Assembly: GCF_016802725.1 (NCBI RefSeq)
Contig: NC_052669.1
Location: 16,639,270 to 16,703,269 of the forward strand
Length of the DNA: 64,000 bases
Reading direction: 5' to 3'
From: Solenopsis invicta
Taxonomy: Eukaryota > Arthropoda > Insecta > Hymenoptera > Formicidae
A program made the position numbers and the translations under genes. The notes below the pieces were generated by a model. It did no database searches. It worked only from the letters and a program-made list of their open reading frames with translations, and had not been told where the DNA came from. Below, one piece after another: positions 1 to 11,291 of the stretch. Within the stretch, counting starts at the first letter, position 1. Each line of letters opens with the position of its first letter.

Positions 1-503
1 TCCGGCCTACGAGCGATATACAAGCCGCAAATTTAAAGGGACGCTCAGCAGAGCACCGCCCCGCGCACCACTACCGCTCTGCCGACCGCGAAAACCGTGC
101 ACGCGACCTCGCAAGGCCGAAAAACACGAGGCTGCCCGACGCACCGAAAAGACGCCGACAACGTAAACAACGCATCTGCCGCGCGAATAGCGGCAACCGC
201 GCCGACGACGATCCGCGCGCCGGAGCCGGTGCCCACCGGTATTTGCAACCTCCGCTACCGAGGTAACCGTCACCCCCGCGCGATACGGCCGACGACGTAT
301 CAGCGGTGACGTTCGCGTAACCTTTGTAAATAGTAGTATTAAGGCACTTGTATTTCGTCCGTGTGCTTATTAAAATAAAACCTGTACATATCTTACACGT
401 CACAATCACGAGTCTACTTCTCTCTTAACCCGGATCGTGCCCTGGAATTCCCGACGAGCTACGTCCATGCGCGATATCTAATCAAGAAAAACGGGTTGTT
501 ACA
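1..503 (+). repeat. Possible 3' end of an LTR or other retroelement (partial)
   Basis: GC-rich segment cut by the window edge. It contains an AATAAAA signal near 376 and ends in a TTACA-type terminus near 499-503, where composition switches sharply to AT-rich DNA. Insect LTRs often end this way, so a 3' LTR is a reasonable guess. No partner LTR or coding region is visible. Short open frames on both strands have no recognisable domain and are probably chance frames in GC-rich DNA. Confidence 0.3.
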
Positions 504-858
504 AATTTTAAACTCAAGAAATAATAAGTTAACTCTTGAAGACCAAAAAAAATTTGCAATTTTTCACACAACAGTTCTTTTACAATTTTTTTCAGAATTT
601 ATACAAGTATAGTTACTAAATATAATATTACTCAACATTCCAAAAGTGTATATTTTTCCTTTATATTTAACACTTTTTGTAAAAGTTAATTTCTTCCTTG
701 TTTCTACGAATTCCGTTACATGCTGTATCAACATGAAAACAAAGAAGAAATTTAATTGAAGAAATTTAATGAGCAGGAATGTAAGGTGAATGCTGACGCA
801 TGCTCAGAGAACGCTTAGAAAAAGAGTGGTGGCCCCTCGCATCATGTTATTTTTATTA
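504..858. other. AT-rich DNA, nothing recognised
   Basis: No coding, RNA or repeat structure seen. Confidence 0.5.
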
Positions 859-988
859 AGGCGGCGACACAGGCTTTTGCATAGTTGCATAAAGAAATTG
901 ATTGGTCCATTTCCTTATGTGCTAACGGACCGATCAAATTCCTTATGCATACGGTTATGCAGCTGCGCAAAAGCCTGTGTCGCGGCCT
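859..988. mobile_element. Harbinger-like MITE
   Basis: A 130-bp element with imperfect inverted ends: the left arm starts AGGCGGCGACACAGGC and the right arm is close to its reverse complement. It is flanked by TTA on both sides (856-858 and 989-991), the 3-bp duplication typical of PIF/Harbinger elements. The pairing continues inwards through a TTGCATAA motif. It has no coding capacity. Superfamily assignment rests only on the flanking trinucleotide. Confidence 0.6.
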
Positions 989-1168
989 TTACGTTTTTCG
1001 CTTACGGACGTAATATGGCAATGCCCATTCCAGTTTGAGTATAGTTCAATGGCTCATCTGATTCAGTGTTTTACAATTTGTAGCATCTCCTTGTAGGTGT
1101 AGTGTATTTTTGTATAATGTTGGCGACATAGAGCGGGAACCTTCTATATGTTCCTCTAAAACTATGTA

Positions 1169-1571
1169 CACCCATGGAATTTGATTCTGTCCATGAGAAA
1201 ATTTTCTAAACTGAGAAGTCACCACTTTCTACATACTCGCAGTTTATGATTAATGTAACGACTAGAGCTTATTGGTCGTCACGTTAATTATAAACTGTAA
1301 ATATATAGAAAAATAGCGACTTCTTAGTTTGGAAAATTTCCCCATGGACAGAATCAAATTCCAGGGTGTACACCCAAGGACTTTAATTCTGTCCATGGGG
1401 AAATTTTCCAAACTGAAAAGTCACCACTTTCTATATACTCGCAATTCATGATTAATGAAACGATTAGAGCTTATTGGTCGGTACGTTAATCATGAACTGT
1501 AACTATGTAGAAAGATAGCGTCTTCTCAGTTTAAAAAATTTCCCCATGGATAGAATCAAAGTCCTTGGGTG
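1169..1571. mobile_element. Tandem pair of 200/201-bp palindromic MITEs
   Basis: Two units (1169-1368 and 1371-1571), each an almost complete palindrome starting CACCC and ending GGGTG. TA dinucleotides flank both sides and one TA (1369-1370) is shared between them. The termini carry CTGTCCATGG-type sequence and the interiors TTTCTACATACTCGCAGT. They are the same family as the three units at 3711-4317. The TA sites suggest a Tc1/mariner-mobilised MITE; head-to-tail stacking gives a 203-bp period. Confidence 0.8.
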
Positions 1572-1574
1572 TAC

Positions 1575-2122
1575 ACGCACTGGCAGAAATAATGTCCCTC
1601 CGCGCTGACGCTCGGCTGCCGCACACACGCGAACTACGCGAGGCGCGCACTTACGTGTTTTATAGCAGCGCGGCGGAGGTCGGGGTGCCATCAGAAAGTA
1701 GGGGGGGGGGGCGTTTCGATACCGTCTCTTCCTCGCTCGACGCTGGATCGAGAGAGAAGACACGAATCGGTGCCTGAGGTGCTTGAGGAACTGCCAGAAA
1801 TGGTGTCCCTTGCGCCTATGCAAGAAGTATACGGGATACCACGGTTGGTCGCGCGCTATTGTAATTTTTAATTGCATAATGAAATTTACTTGGATACGAA
1901 GATTTGTTTAAAAAATAATGTAAATAGAATTACGACTTTTAATAATAAATTAAAATTATGTTATCACGGCAATACAGCACTTACACAAAGAGAAAAATTT
2001 TTTTTATCTAAGCAAATTATGTCTGTTTAAGATCATAAATTTTTCTAAGAAGATTTTATATTGTTGCATATATATGAAACAATGAATTGTTGAATTGACA
2101 TTAATTTTTTTCTGTACAGTAA
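1575..2122. other. Unassigned spacer with GC-rich core
   Basis: GC-rich to about 1860, then AT-rich. CTGGCAGAAATAATGTCCCT near 1579 and a similar CTGCCAGAAATGGTGTCCCT near 1792 suggest a local duplication. No gene recognised. Confidence 0.4.
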
Positions 2123-2124
2123 TA

Positions 2125-3408
2125 TTAGGAGTATAAATAAGTTTCTGCCGTTTCTTATCAAAAATTGGGCATTTATTGTGAAAGAACGGTACCTAATGTT
2201 TTATTCGAAATATTGTCCATCGGTAGCCACTACTTTTTCCCATCTTTCTGGCAGCATACGAATACCGCGTCGGAAGAATGCTTCATCTTTTGAAGCTATC
2301 CCCAAATCGACCCAATTTTTTGTATCTTCATATGATGTGAAGTATTGCTCAGACAGGCCATGCGCCATCGATCGAAACAGGTAGTAATCAGAAGGAGCAA
2401 TGTCTGGTGAATACGGCGGGTGGGGTAAAACTTCCCAATTGAGTGTTTCCAGGTAGGTTTTGACCGGCGCCGCAACATGTGGACGAGCATTATCATGCAG
2501 AAGAATAACTTTGTCGTGTCTGGAGTAGTAGTAGGCACGTTTTTCCTTGAGTACTCGGCTCAATCTCATCAATTGTGTTCGGTAGAGAGCCCCAGTAATG
2601 GTTTCATTCGGTTTGAGCAACTCATAATACACGACACCAAGTTGATCCCACCAAATACACAACATGAGCTTTTTTCCATGAATGTTCGGCTTGGCTGTCG
2701 ATGTTGAAGCTTGGCCAGGTGGTCCCCATGATTTCTTTTTCTTTGGGTTATCGTAGTGGATCCATATTTCATCACCAGTGACTATACGATGCAAAAAAAC
2801 CCTTTTGTTTATGCCTGGCAAGCAGCATTTCACACTTGAAAAATCGGCGTTCAACGTTTCTCGGTTTCAGTTCATATGGAACCCAGTTTCCTTGTTTTTA
2901 AATCATTCCCAATAATTTTAAGCGATGTGAAATTGCTGGTTGAGTCACTCTTAATGCAAGTACAAGTGCTTCTTGCGTTTGGCATGAATCTTCATCTAAT
3001 AATGTTTCCAATTCCGCGTCTTCGTACACTTTCCGTCTTCTGCTACGTATTTTGCCTTCGACGTCAAATTCACCGTTCTTAAACTTGTGAAACCACTCAC
3101 GGCAACTTCTCTCACTTAAGGCAGCCTCACCATATGCTTCTACAAGCAATCGATGCGCCTAGGTTGCAGATTTCTTCAAATTAAAAAAGTAAATCAAAAG
3201 CTCCCGCAAATGACGCTTATTCGGCTCAAAACTCGACATTTTCGCACGAAAGAGATATATGATGCTGATACAAAATCGCTAATATTTTAAGGTTATGTTG
3301 TTGCCAGATGTCCAACCTTATATAACGTTTTACAACAGACAATTTTAACCATAACTTACTAGTGGCGCCATTTTTTGTGAAACGACGGAAACTTATTTAT
3401 ACTCCTAA
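2125..3408 (-). mobile_element. mariner element, copy 1 (about 1.28 kb)
   Basis: Full-length mariner-sized element. The ends are inverted repeats of about 30 bp starting TTAGGAGTATAAATAAGTTT, with target TA at 2123-2124 and 3409-3410. The transposase is on the minus strand and is broken (separate entry). Length and ends match the usual 1.28-kb mariner layout. The element lies between the two 201-bp MITE arrays. Confidence 0.93.
2201..3239 (-). pseudogene. mariner transposase (DD34D), disrupted
   Basis: Reading on the minus strand from ATG at 3239, the N-terminal helix-turn-helix region is followed by the catalytic domain: TGDEIWIHYDN (first Asp), HDNARPH (second Asp) and SPDIAPSDY (third Asp), with 34 residues between the last two. 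The frame is broken at least three times: a TAG near 3160, a TAA replacing a Gln codon at 2898, and a frameshift in a T-run near 2795. The protein would otherwise be about 345 residues, the family norm. It should be inactive, though its ends could still be mobilised by a related transposase. Confidence 0.92.
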
Positions 3409-3410
3409 TA

Positions 3411-3710
3411 TTTGTGAATCCAACCAATTACGTTCTCCGCTCGATGAGCAAGGCTCATAGTCCTGCGCAAGGCGCTCTCCCACTCGCTTGCCAGCAATAA
3501 GGTCCTTCGCTTAGTAATATTATTCACTTTTCATCTTGTCGATGCGCCGCGTGCAGTTTCGCAGTTATTTTTTAGTCCGTTTTTTTTGTTCATTATTTCG
3601 GCATTGTAAAAGTGTTAAAATTAAAAATTCAGTTACAGTAAGCATCAAGGTTTCAATTGTATTCGTCTCCTGTCACAGCACGGGTCTTAATCAGCAAATT
3701 AATACGTGTA
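3411..3710. other. Unassigned spacer
   Basis: ATCCAACCAATTACGTT at 3419 recurs at 4414, each followed by a similar CGATGA stretch, so the DNA on either side of the second MITE array shares a short repeat. No coding sequence seen. Confidence 0.4.
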
Positions 3711-4317
3711 CACCCATGGAATTTGATTCTGTCCACTGGGAAATTTTCCAAACTAAGAAATCGCTATCTTTCTACATATTTACAGTTTATGATTAATGTA
3801 ACGACTAATAAGCTCTGGTCGTTACATTAATCATGAACTGCGAGTATGTAGAAAATGGTGACTTCTTAGTTTAGAAAATTTTCCCATGGACAGAATCAAA
3901 TTCCATAGGTGTACACCCAGCGTATTTGATTCTATCCATGGAGAAATTTTTTAAACTGAAAAGTCGCTATCTTTCTACATACTTACAGTTCATGATTAAC
4001 GTAATGACCAATAAACTCTAATCATTATTTTAAACATAAACTGCGAGTATGTAGAAAGTGGTGACTTCTCAATTTGAAAAATTTTTCCATGGACAGAATC
4101 AAACACGCTGGGTGTACACCCATGGAATTTGATTCTGTCCATGGAAAAATTTTCTAAACTTAGAAGTCACCACTTTCTACATACTCGCAGTTTATGATTA
4201 ATGCAACGACTATAGCTTATTGGTCGTTACGTTAATCATAAACTGTAAGTATATAGAAAAATAGCGACTTCTTAGTTTGGAAAATTTTCCCATGGACAGA
4301 ATCAATTTCCATGGGTG
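3711..4317. mobile_element. Tandem triplet of 201-bp palindromic MITEs
   Basis: Three units of exactly 201 bp (3711-3911, 3914-4114, 4117-4317), separated and flanked only by TA. Each is a nearly complete palindrome beginning CACCC and ending GGGTG. The outer 10-15 bp differ between units (CACCCATGG versus CACCCAGCG) but match between the two ends of the same unit, so each unit evolved or inserted as a palindrome. Confidence 0.85.
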
Positions 4318-4319
4318 TA

Positions 4320-4800
4320 CAGTCGCAGTCATTAGAATTGCACTATTTTTCGATGAGTTTCTGAACGCGCAACTCTAACGTGCGTTGAGAATGTAATTGA
4401 TTCTTACTTATAGATCCAACCAATTACGTTTGCCTTTCGATGAATAAGTCTACATTCCAAAGACTATCAAAGAAAAAGTGTCGCAACCGTAATAACCACG
4501 ACTGTACACATATGCCACGGCACAAGCTGATGCAGTACTCACAACCATAATAATCCCTTTCTTTTGAATAATGAACTCTAAATGGAATAAAGAAGGGAAA
4601 TAATTGAGTCCACCACGGGACATAGATGGCAAGAAAGTTCAAAATCTGGCTCTTAAGTTGTGGCTAGTTAGGCGTGAAGTAGCGAGACTACCCTCGTAAT
4701 TTCGAAAGGCGAGACACAAAGTATAATTTAGATCTTCGTCTGCCTTCGGCGGCTCGGTTGATCACCTAATTACTTTGGTAACATTTTATTGTTACAATAA
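4320..4800. other. Unassigned spacer
   Basis: No gene recognised. Short open frames on the minus strand have no domain. Confidence 0.4.
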
Positions 4801-5286
4801 GTATTGTAACAATACTTATTGTATTGTTGCAATAAGTACTATGGTATGATAATGCTTTATTTGATCCCCTGAAGGTTACAAATTTTTTTATATACATGTT
4901 CCTTAATCTAATCTTATTACTATACTTAACCTACCTTATTATATCTTAATCTACTTCTTATCATCTACCGCTCCACCTACGCACACGCACACACGGAGAC
5001 CCCCGCTTTCAGAGCAAGTTTCCCTATTCCTTTTCCGCTTTTTCCTATTCATTTTTAAAGTTCTCTTTTATCTACAATTTCACTTATTTACTCATAATCC
5101 CTTCTTAAGTCAGCACTATCATTGTTTATCATTTCCCTCATTTATACCATCCTCCCTTTCTTCTCTTCTTATTCTCTCCCTCCCTTTCTCTCCTTCTTTT
5201 TTCTCTCTCCAATTCATTCCTCCTCCTATTTTTTTACCATTCACTCCCTCTTGATTCCTCCACACTTCCCCCTCCCGTCCTGGGCA

Positions 5287-5955
5287 TCAATTGTCTAACT
5301 TCGGTGAGATGGTTCACTTCTCACATTTTCATCTCACGTGAAAATATTCACCCGATTGTGTAACTATGAAGTGAAAATACGACATCACTAGTTTACTAAT
5401 ATGGAAAATATAATTTTGACCGAGACTGTATTATTTTTTCACGTGTTACTGTGACTCAGTGAGAGTTAGAAGTAATAAAATATAATACTGAGGCTTAAAC
5501 AGAAATTCATTCTCTAGATAATCTGCAATTTATTCATTATTTAACGGGGTTCAGTTATGACATAACCTCTTCCATTAACATAAAACTTCATCTATATAAC
5601 GAACGAAATTGAGTTTCTAGTAATGCAAACGGATTAGATTTATCTCTCAATCTTCTTCTTGTAATTCTTAATATCTGTTCTTCCTCTTCATATTTTTCGT
5701 CAAATAACACAGCGATTACGATTTCTGCTATTATTTTCAATCGATGCGTATAATATTTTATGTAGCGAGTTTGGCATATTTGTCTCTCTCATGTATGCAT
5801 ATAGCAGCTACCTTTCTCTTTTCAATCTCACTATTCGGCAAGACATTTCTTGTCGAATAAACTCACGTGAGATGGCTCACATTCTCACCATGGTAAAAAT
5901 TACAAAATCACATAAACTGTTCACTTTTCACATTTTCACTATATTTTAGTTAGAC
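5287..5955. mobile_element. AT-rich putative non-autonomous DNA element
   Basis: An AT-rich block of about 670 bp interrupts the pyrimidine-rich (+ strand) LINE sequence. Its ends are inverted: ATTGTCTAACT at the left and AGTTAGACAAT at the right, followed inwards by matching GTGAGATGG / CTCACGTGAG motifs. No open frame or clear target duplication was found. Confidence 0.45.
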
Positions 5956-7546
5956 AATCGATACCCTACTCCTTTACTGCCTCTCCCTCCATTCTTTTCT
6001 CCTTTATAAAGTTTTCTCATTTCTTTAACCATTTTTCTTCCTATCCCTCTTCCCCCAGCACCACCTCCATCTGCTCTTCCCATACCCCCTTTGCTCCCCA
6101 ACTTCCGCACTCCTTCCAAACGGACGGATCCCGATAGCGCATGGGACCGATAGCCCACCACCACTCACAGCGGCTGATGCCTAGAGTTTTTCCGTTGGTT
6201 GGGTTAGATAAGTCAAAATGATTGGTTGATGGGCTATCGCACCGTGCGCTATCGGATCTCCTCCCTCCCAAACATGTCTCTATGTCTCTTCTTCTCCTCC
6301 ACACATTCTAAATACTTTGTCTTTATCATTCTCCCCAGTAAACCCCCGCCTTTACTCTCTTCCCCAATCTGTACCTCGCCATTCTTCCCCATCTTTCTTC
6401 CTCCTATCCCCTTTTTCAAGTAGAATCCTATATTATGAGAGAAGCGACATTGATGTGTGAAACTCTGATTGATAATCTGATTGATACTTGATTGGCTAAG
6501 CGAGCAGCCATATTGTAACTACAGCTGTTTGCAGAATGATACGAATGGTGTTTGTTGATGTTAGAGTGGTCCCAAAATGGCGGTGAAGGACTCAATTGGA
6601 TATTAAAGGTTGTGGTGGGAGTTCGATGTTGCTTCTCTCTTTATATAAGACTCTATTCTTCAAGTACCCCGGAATCCCTTCTCCCTATATTCTCCTATAC
6701 CATTTATTGTATCTCGACCCAGTAATTCTATCCCATCTCTCCCTCCTTTGCTCCTCTATATCCTTCTCCTTTATTTCCCCAAATACAAAACTTCCCTTAT
6801 CCCTCCCCTCCACCATTTCTTTAATTCCCACTTTTCTCTCTTAAAAAAATTCCTTTGTGTCCCTTTCCCATTCCGATAACTTATCTCCACTTTTAACTTT
6901 TTTTCTCATCTCTTCCCAACATCTCCTTGCCCATTTGCTTCCTCTCCTTTTCGCCAGTCTCTCTTCAAATCCTTATAATCTTCTTATACGCCCTCATTCT
7001 TAATTTTTCCTGTAACTCCTTCTTTACCATATATCCCGGTGTTCTCCAATTCACCTCTAATATCTACTTCAAAAACTTTTCTTGTACTCTTTTTAATTTT
7101 TCTCTCTCCTTCCACCATACTTCCACTCCATACGCCAACACCGTCCAAATCAAAGCATCGAACAACCATATCTTTTTCTCGTAATTCCTTCCAATCAATC
7201 TCTTCTCTATTCCTCATACTTGTCCCATAACCGTCACCCCCTTCTTCAACATGTCCCTTATCTGTTTTTCCTGCTTGCCGTTCCTCTAGAAAACGTATCC
7301 TAAATACTTAAAGTTTTTAACCTCTATCATTTCTTTCCCTCCCCACCTCCATTTTACTTTTTTCCTTTTTTCCCCTCCTTTTCCAAGCCTTACTATCTTC
7401 GACTTTTTTACATTCACAACCAGTTCCTTCTCCCTCATATGTACCCTATCCCTATCCTTCCCGTTATCGAACTCATTTCCTCTTCATTCTCTGCTAGTAA
7501 GACGATATCGTCCGCATAGGCTAAGGTATGTATTCTCCTTCCCTTC
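5956..7546 (-). pseudogene. Host LINE ORF2, 3' half (end of RT and C-terminal domain)
   Basis: On the minus strand the sequence just left of the R1-type insertion reads HTLAYADDIVLLAE, the reverse transcriptase catalytic motif, followed by degraded LINE C-terminal sequence rich in Lys, Glu and Trp. Several stops break the frame (for example near 6984). It is the direct continuation of the RT half at 10685-11155. MITE copy A is inserted at 6126-6258. Confidence 0.7.
6126..6258 (+). mobile_element. MITE copy A (about 133 bp, CCGATAGC ends)
   Basis: One of four copies. It begins GGATCCCGATAGCGC, has a central AGAGTTTTTCCGTTGGTTGG and ends GTGCGCTATCGGATC, so the ends are imperfect inverted repeats. 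It is inserted in the host LINE remnant. No coding capacity. Confidence 0.7.
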
Positions 7547-7571
7547 ACCTTTACCCCCTTTTTTTTTTTTT

Positions 7572-8359
7572 GTTTGTTCACGGAGGGGAAATGCGTTACC
7601 GCATACCCCAGGCCTCGGGGGAAGCCTGGCGGTTATGTGGGGCTCTTCCCCGCCGTCAACGTGACGGTGGGGGCATACCCACTAAAACCCCTCCGGGTGT
7701 CCAACTTTGGTCCTTGACTGGGGGGCTCCGGGAACGCGTGCAGCATACTTCCGGAGCCCCCCGGACCAAGTCGGCCGAGGCCGACTCAGCACGCCAGGGG
7801 TACCCTGTTGAGGGTCCTCCGGCAGGGCCGTGAGGCCAAGCCGGCCTCAGGTCGGGGGAGAGGGACACCAGCCCACCCCCGCCTCTTCCCCATGGTGTTG
7901 CGGGGGCAAAGCCCGGGGATCCGGCCCCCGCCGAATTTCCCGGGCCCCATCGCGCCTCTTAAGGAGGCGCGGGCACCTTCTACTACGTGGTGGAGAGGGG
8001 GTTAATCCCTCTTCCACCACCCCGGCGATGCACTGGGGGGGAGCGGTGGCGCATTGTGTCACGCATTAATCGCTCCCCCCGGACCGTCAGGTCGGGTCTG
8101 CCTCGCCGGGCTCACTGTTGCGGGGAACCCTCCTCCCGCGGCTGCGCGTCCCGAAAGCGGGGCCGACAGCCGCTGGAGAGGAGGGTTGCCCCCTCTCTGC
8201 ATTGCTGCAGCGGTTTTCATCCTCCCTCTCCTCCGCGATAGTGGGGAGGGAGGAGGCAACCGCCACGGCTCTTCTGCCCCTCCGCCTCCGTACAGCAGGG
8301 CCACTAGAGCCCGGAGGACGGGGGGCAGTTCTTCTTCGTCTGGGCGGCCGGGGCGGGAG
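7572..8359 (-). other. GC-rich 3' UTR of the R1-clade element
   Basis: Non-coding tail between the reverse transcriptase stop and the poly-A. Open frames on the opposite strand reflect high GC content and are not considered genes. Confidence 0.7.
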
Positions 8360-10673
8360 TCAAGTTGGGTCATGGTCCTCGTCCCCGCCGTCCCTGCCAC
8401 TATTTGCGTTGCCGGGGGGCATTCGTCCCCCCAGCCGCCTCTCTCTCACCTTCTCGGCCTCCTCCTTCTGCAGCATTACTTGTTCGCAGAAGGAGGAGAC
8501 CGCTTTCCAGGCACTCTCCCGGCCGACCATTTGGCTAATGATGGCCGGCAGGGAGAGGTCATTACCTATTTCCGCCCTCAGGACTCCGCGCAGCTCTTCC
8601 CACGCTGGGCAGTCTACCAGCGTGTGCTGCGCGGAGTCCCGGGCGGCACCACAGTGATGGCACCGTGTCGTTGGTTCCTTCTTAATCCTGCACAGGTACT
8701 CACCGAAGCAACCATGCCCGGTGAGCACCTGTGTCGTCCTGTAGGACAGGCCGCCAAACGGGCGGCCCACCCATTCGTCCAGGTGCGGTAGGACGGCCTC
8801 CAGGATCCGAGATCCGGCCGCCGGGGGGTTTTCGATGAAATTTCTCTTCCACGCTCTCATCACCCGCCGACGGGCCCTCTCGCTCAGCAACGCGGCGACC
8901 ATGGGGGTTACCACTCCCCCCTTGAGGCGGACGGCCTTCGCCCTGGCATAACTCCATGCCTGGGCGTCGGCCGTGTACTCCGCCGGGGGGAGCCCCGCCA
9001 GGGCCATAATTGCCGCGTTGGGAGCGGTGCTAAACTCGCGCGTTATCCTACGCGCCAGCCGCCGCTGCACATCGTGCAGAACCTTCTTGATGCGGCGGCT
9101 GGCCAGCGCCTCGCGGAACCATACCGGGGCTCCATACAGAACCCCGGACATGACCGCGAGGGCGTACGCGCGTCTAGCACCCACCTTCGGACCCCGGAGG
9201 TTGGGCATTAACCCGTTTAGGGCGTCAACCCTCTTGTCCAACCGCTGGGCCAGCTTGTCAAAGTGACTAGTAAAGGCCCAGCGACCGTCCAGGTGCAACC
9301 CTAGGTACTTAAGGGTTGCACCCACCTGAACGCGGGTGTTGTCCACCAGGACGAAGGCCTGGGGCGGTACCCCGGAGGAGCCATCGTGAAAGAAGATGGC
9401 TTCCGACTTCTCCGGGGCCACCCTCAGGCCCAGGTCTTTAATGGCACCAACGACACAGGCCACAGCCCAGTTGCCCGTGGCAACCGCTCTTCCCCAAGAG
9501 GTCCCCCCAGCCACTATGAACGTGTCGTCGGCATAGCCGACGACATGACAGCCGGGGGGGAGAGCCGCGCGGAGCACTTTGTCGTATGTGGCGTTCCACA
9601 GCAGGGGGCCCAACACGGACACCTGCGAAACGCCACACGACAGGTCCCTCCGCTGCTGGAGTCCGGATTTATCGCGGAACTCCAGCACCCTGTCCCGGAA
9701 ATAGTCCCGAACGATGGCGGCGAGGTAGGGCGGCAGGCGAAAGTGTTCGCACAGCGCTGCCACTACCTCGCCCCATGGTAGACTATTAAAAGCGTTGGCG
9801 ATATCCAGGGATATCGCCAACGCCACCATCCCGTCCCCCGTTATGGATTCCGAGAGGGATCGGACCTGACGTATAGCGTCGATGGTCGACCGTGCCTCTC
9901 GGAACCCATATTGCTCGGGGGACAGTTCGGGACCGTTCCGGGCCATATGCTGGATGATGCGATTGGCAATGATACGCTCAAAGATCTTGCCCGCATCATC
10001 CAGCATACAGAGGGGCCTGTACGCGGAGGGACTCTCCGCGGGTTTGCCCTCCTTTCTAAGGAGGACAAGCCGGGCCCTCTTCCACCTCCTGGGGAAAGTT
10101 CCTTCACGGAGGCACTTCGTGTATGTAGCACGAAGCGCCTCCCCGACGTACGGTGACGCCCGGGCCCAGACCTTGGCATAAATGCCGTCCGGCCCGGGCG
10201 CCTTCGCCTTCCTACCCTGAATGCGGGCGAAGGCCGCGACCATTTCGTGCCTGGACACCTCCAGTTCCTCGTACCATCCTGGAGGAGGGCCGGACTTGTC
10301 CGGGATGTCCCTCCCCCGGGTGGGGAACAATGTGTTCACCACCCTACCGAGGAACTGGGGGTCCAGCGTCTCCGAGACTGGAGGCGCCCATGGGCGGAGC
10401 CTTTTCAACACTATTCGGTAAGGCCTGCCCCATGGATCGCGATCCAGTTCGGAGAGCATATCCTCCCAGGTCACGGCCTTCGCCCGGGCTATGGCAGTCC
10501 TCAGGGCCTTTCTGGCATCCCTGAGGACCGCCGTGGTATTTGTCAGCTCCTCCTCCATGCCTCGCCGCTTGGCGCGCGTGTGCGCCCGCCTAGCGGCCAC
10601 AGTAGCTCGCCTGAGTTCTGCGAGCTTCTTGGGCCACCAGTAGGCGGCGCGGCGCGCCATCGGTTTGCTGCGG
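8360..10673 (-). CDS. R1-clade reverse transcriptase ORF2 (5'-truncated, open throughout)
   Basis: About 770 codons of uninterrupted frame. Motifs in order: pre-RT segment RRAAYWWPKKLAELRR, the KAPGPDG motif, SLDIANAFNSLPW (motif A Asp), GVSQVSVLGPLLWN (motif B), VGYADDTF (catalytic YADD), and a C-terminal zinc motif CHHCGAARDSAQHTLVDC. This is typical of the R1 clade, which copies its RNA at a nicked target site. Motif B usually reads QG; here the Gly is Val, which may impair activity. By chance the frame continues upstream in phase into about 78 codons of the host LINE RT (to 10906), making an 848-codon chimera that gene prediction could mistake for one protein. Confidence 0.88.
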
Positions 10674-10684
10674 ACCTTTACCCC

Positions 10685-11155
10685 TTCCCATCCCCCTTTC
10701 ACCATATCTTCCTTCAGGTCTGCAATTACCAAATTGAAAAGTCCCGGACTCAGCGGACAGCCCTGCCTAACTCCTCTCCTCGTCCAAAACAACTCATTTA
10801 CTTTCCCTCCTACCTTTACCCTATTCCTCGTTTCCCTTAATACCTCCTCACATCTCCTCACTAGTCTCTCACTGATCCCCATATCCTTCATCGCCTTTAC
10901 CAGCATCCCCCTTATCCATAGAATTAAACACGGTTTTCAGATCTATGAAAAACGCCACCATCTTCCCCTTTTCCTTACTCAATTGCTTGTTTACAAGGTA
11001 GTTTAAAATGTACACATTATCAATCGTCCCCATTCCCTTCCTAAACTCCGTTTGAGTCTGTGGTATCTTCTTTCCTTCCTCTATCTCTCCCTCCAACTTA
11101 TCAGCCACCACTCTTGTATATACTTTGTATAACGTCGGCACGTGAACCCCTTGTA
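10685..11155 (-). pseudogene. Host LINE ORF2, front half of reverse transcriptase
   Basis: Contains LYKVYTRVVADKLEGEIEE, then FRKGMGTIDNVYIL and FFIDLKTVFNSMD (motif A region), a frameshift near 10905, then GVRQGCPLSPGLFNLVIADL (motif B). The frame runs directly into the R1-type insertion, and the missing YADD half resumes at 7546. The endonuclease that should precede this segment is absent, replaced by an inverted duplication. Confidence 0.8.
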
Positions 11156-11159
11156 GGGC

Positions 11160-11291
11160 GGATCCCGATAGCACACTAGACCTTAGCACACCACCACTCA
11201 CAGCAGCCGATGCTTAGAGTTTTTCCGTTGGTTAGGTTAGATAAGTTAAGATGATTGGTTAGTGGGCTATCGCATCGTGCGCTATTGGATT
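11160..11291 (+). mobile_element. MITE copy B
   Basis: Same family as copy A, in forward orientation, starting GGATCCCGATAGCACAC. It forms the outer end of the left arm of the inverted duplication. Confidence 0.7.

Larger units (their letters stand above)
7558..10673 (-). mobile_element. R1-clade non-LTR retrotransposon, 5'-truncated, inside the host LINE
   Basis: A GC-rich 3.1-kb insert. An 11-bp direct repeat, ACCTTTACCCC, flanks it (7547-7557 and 10674-10684). The left edge is a T-run on the + strand (poly-A tail of a minus-strand element) followed by a GC-rich 3' UTR of about 0.8 kb. The right edge cuts into the region before the reverse transcriptase, so endonuclease and ORF1 are missing. 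All features fit target-primed reverse transcription of a 5'-truncated R1-type element into the RT gene of the older LINE. Confidence 0.92.

Noticed and set aside
97..409. Short open frames on both strands at the left edge
   Set aside because: GC-rich sequence with no recognisable domain; more likely retroelement terminal DNA.
8054..8791. 245-codon + strand open frame opposite the R1 element
   Set aside because: It lies antisense to the R1 3' UTR and reverse transcriptase; open only because of high GC. No domain.
10153..10840. Pro/Arg-rich + strand open frames opposite the reverse transcriptase
   Set aside because: Shadow frames of the minus-strand R1 gene.
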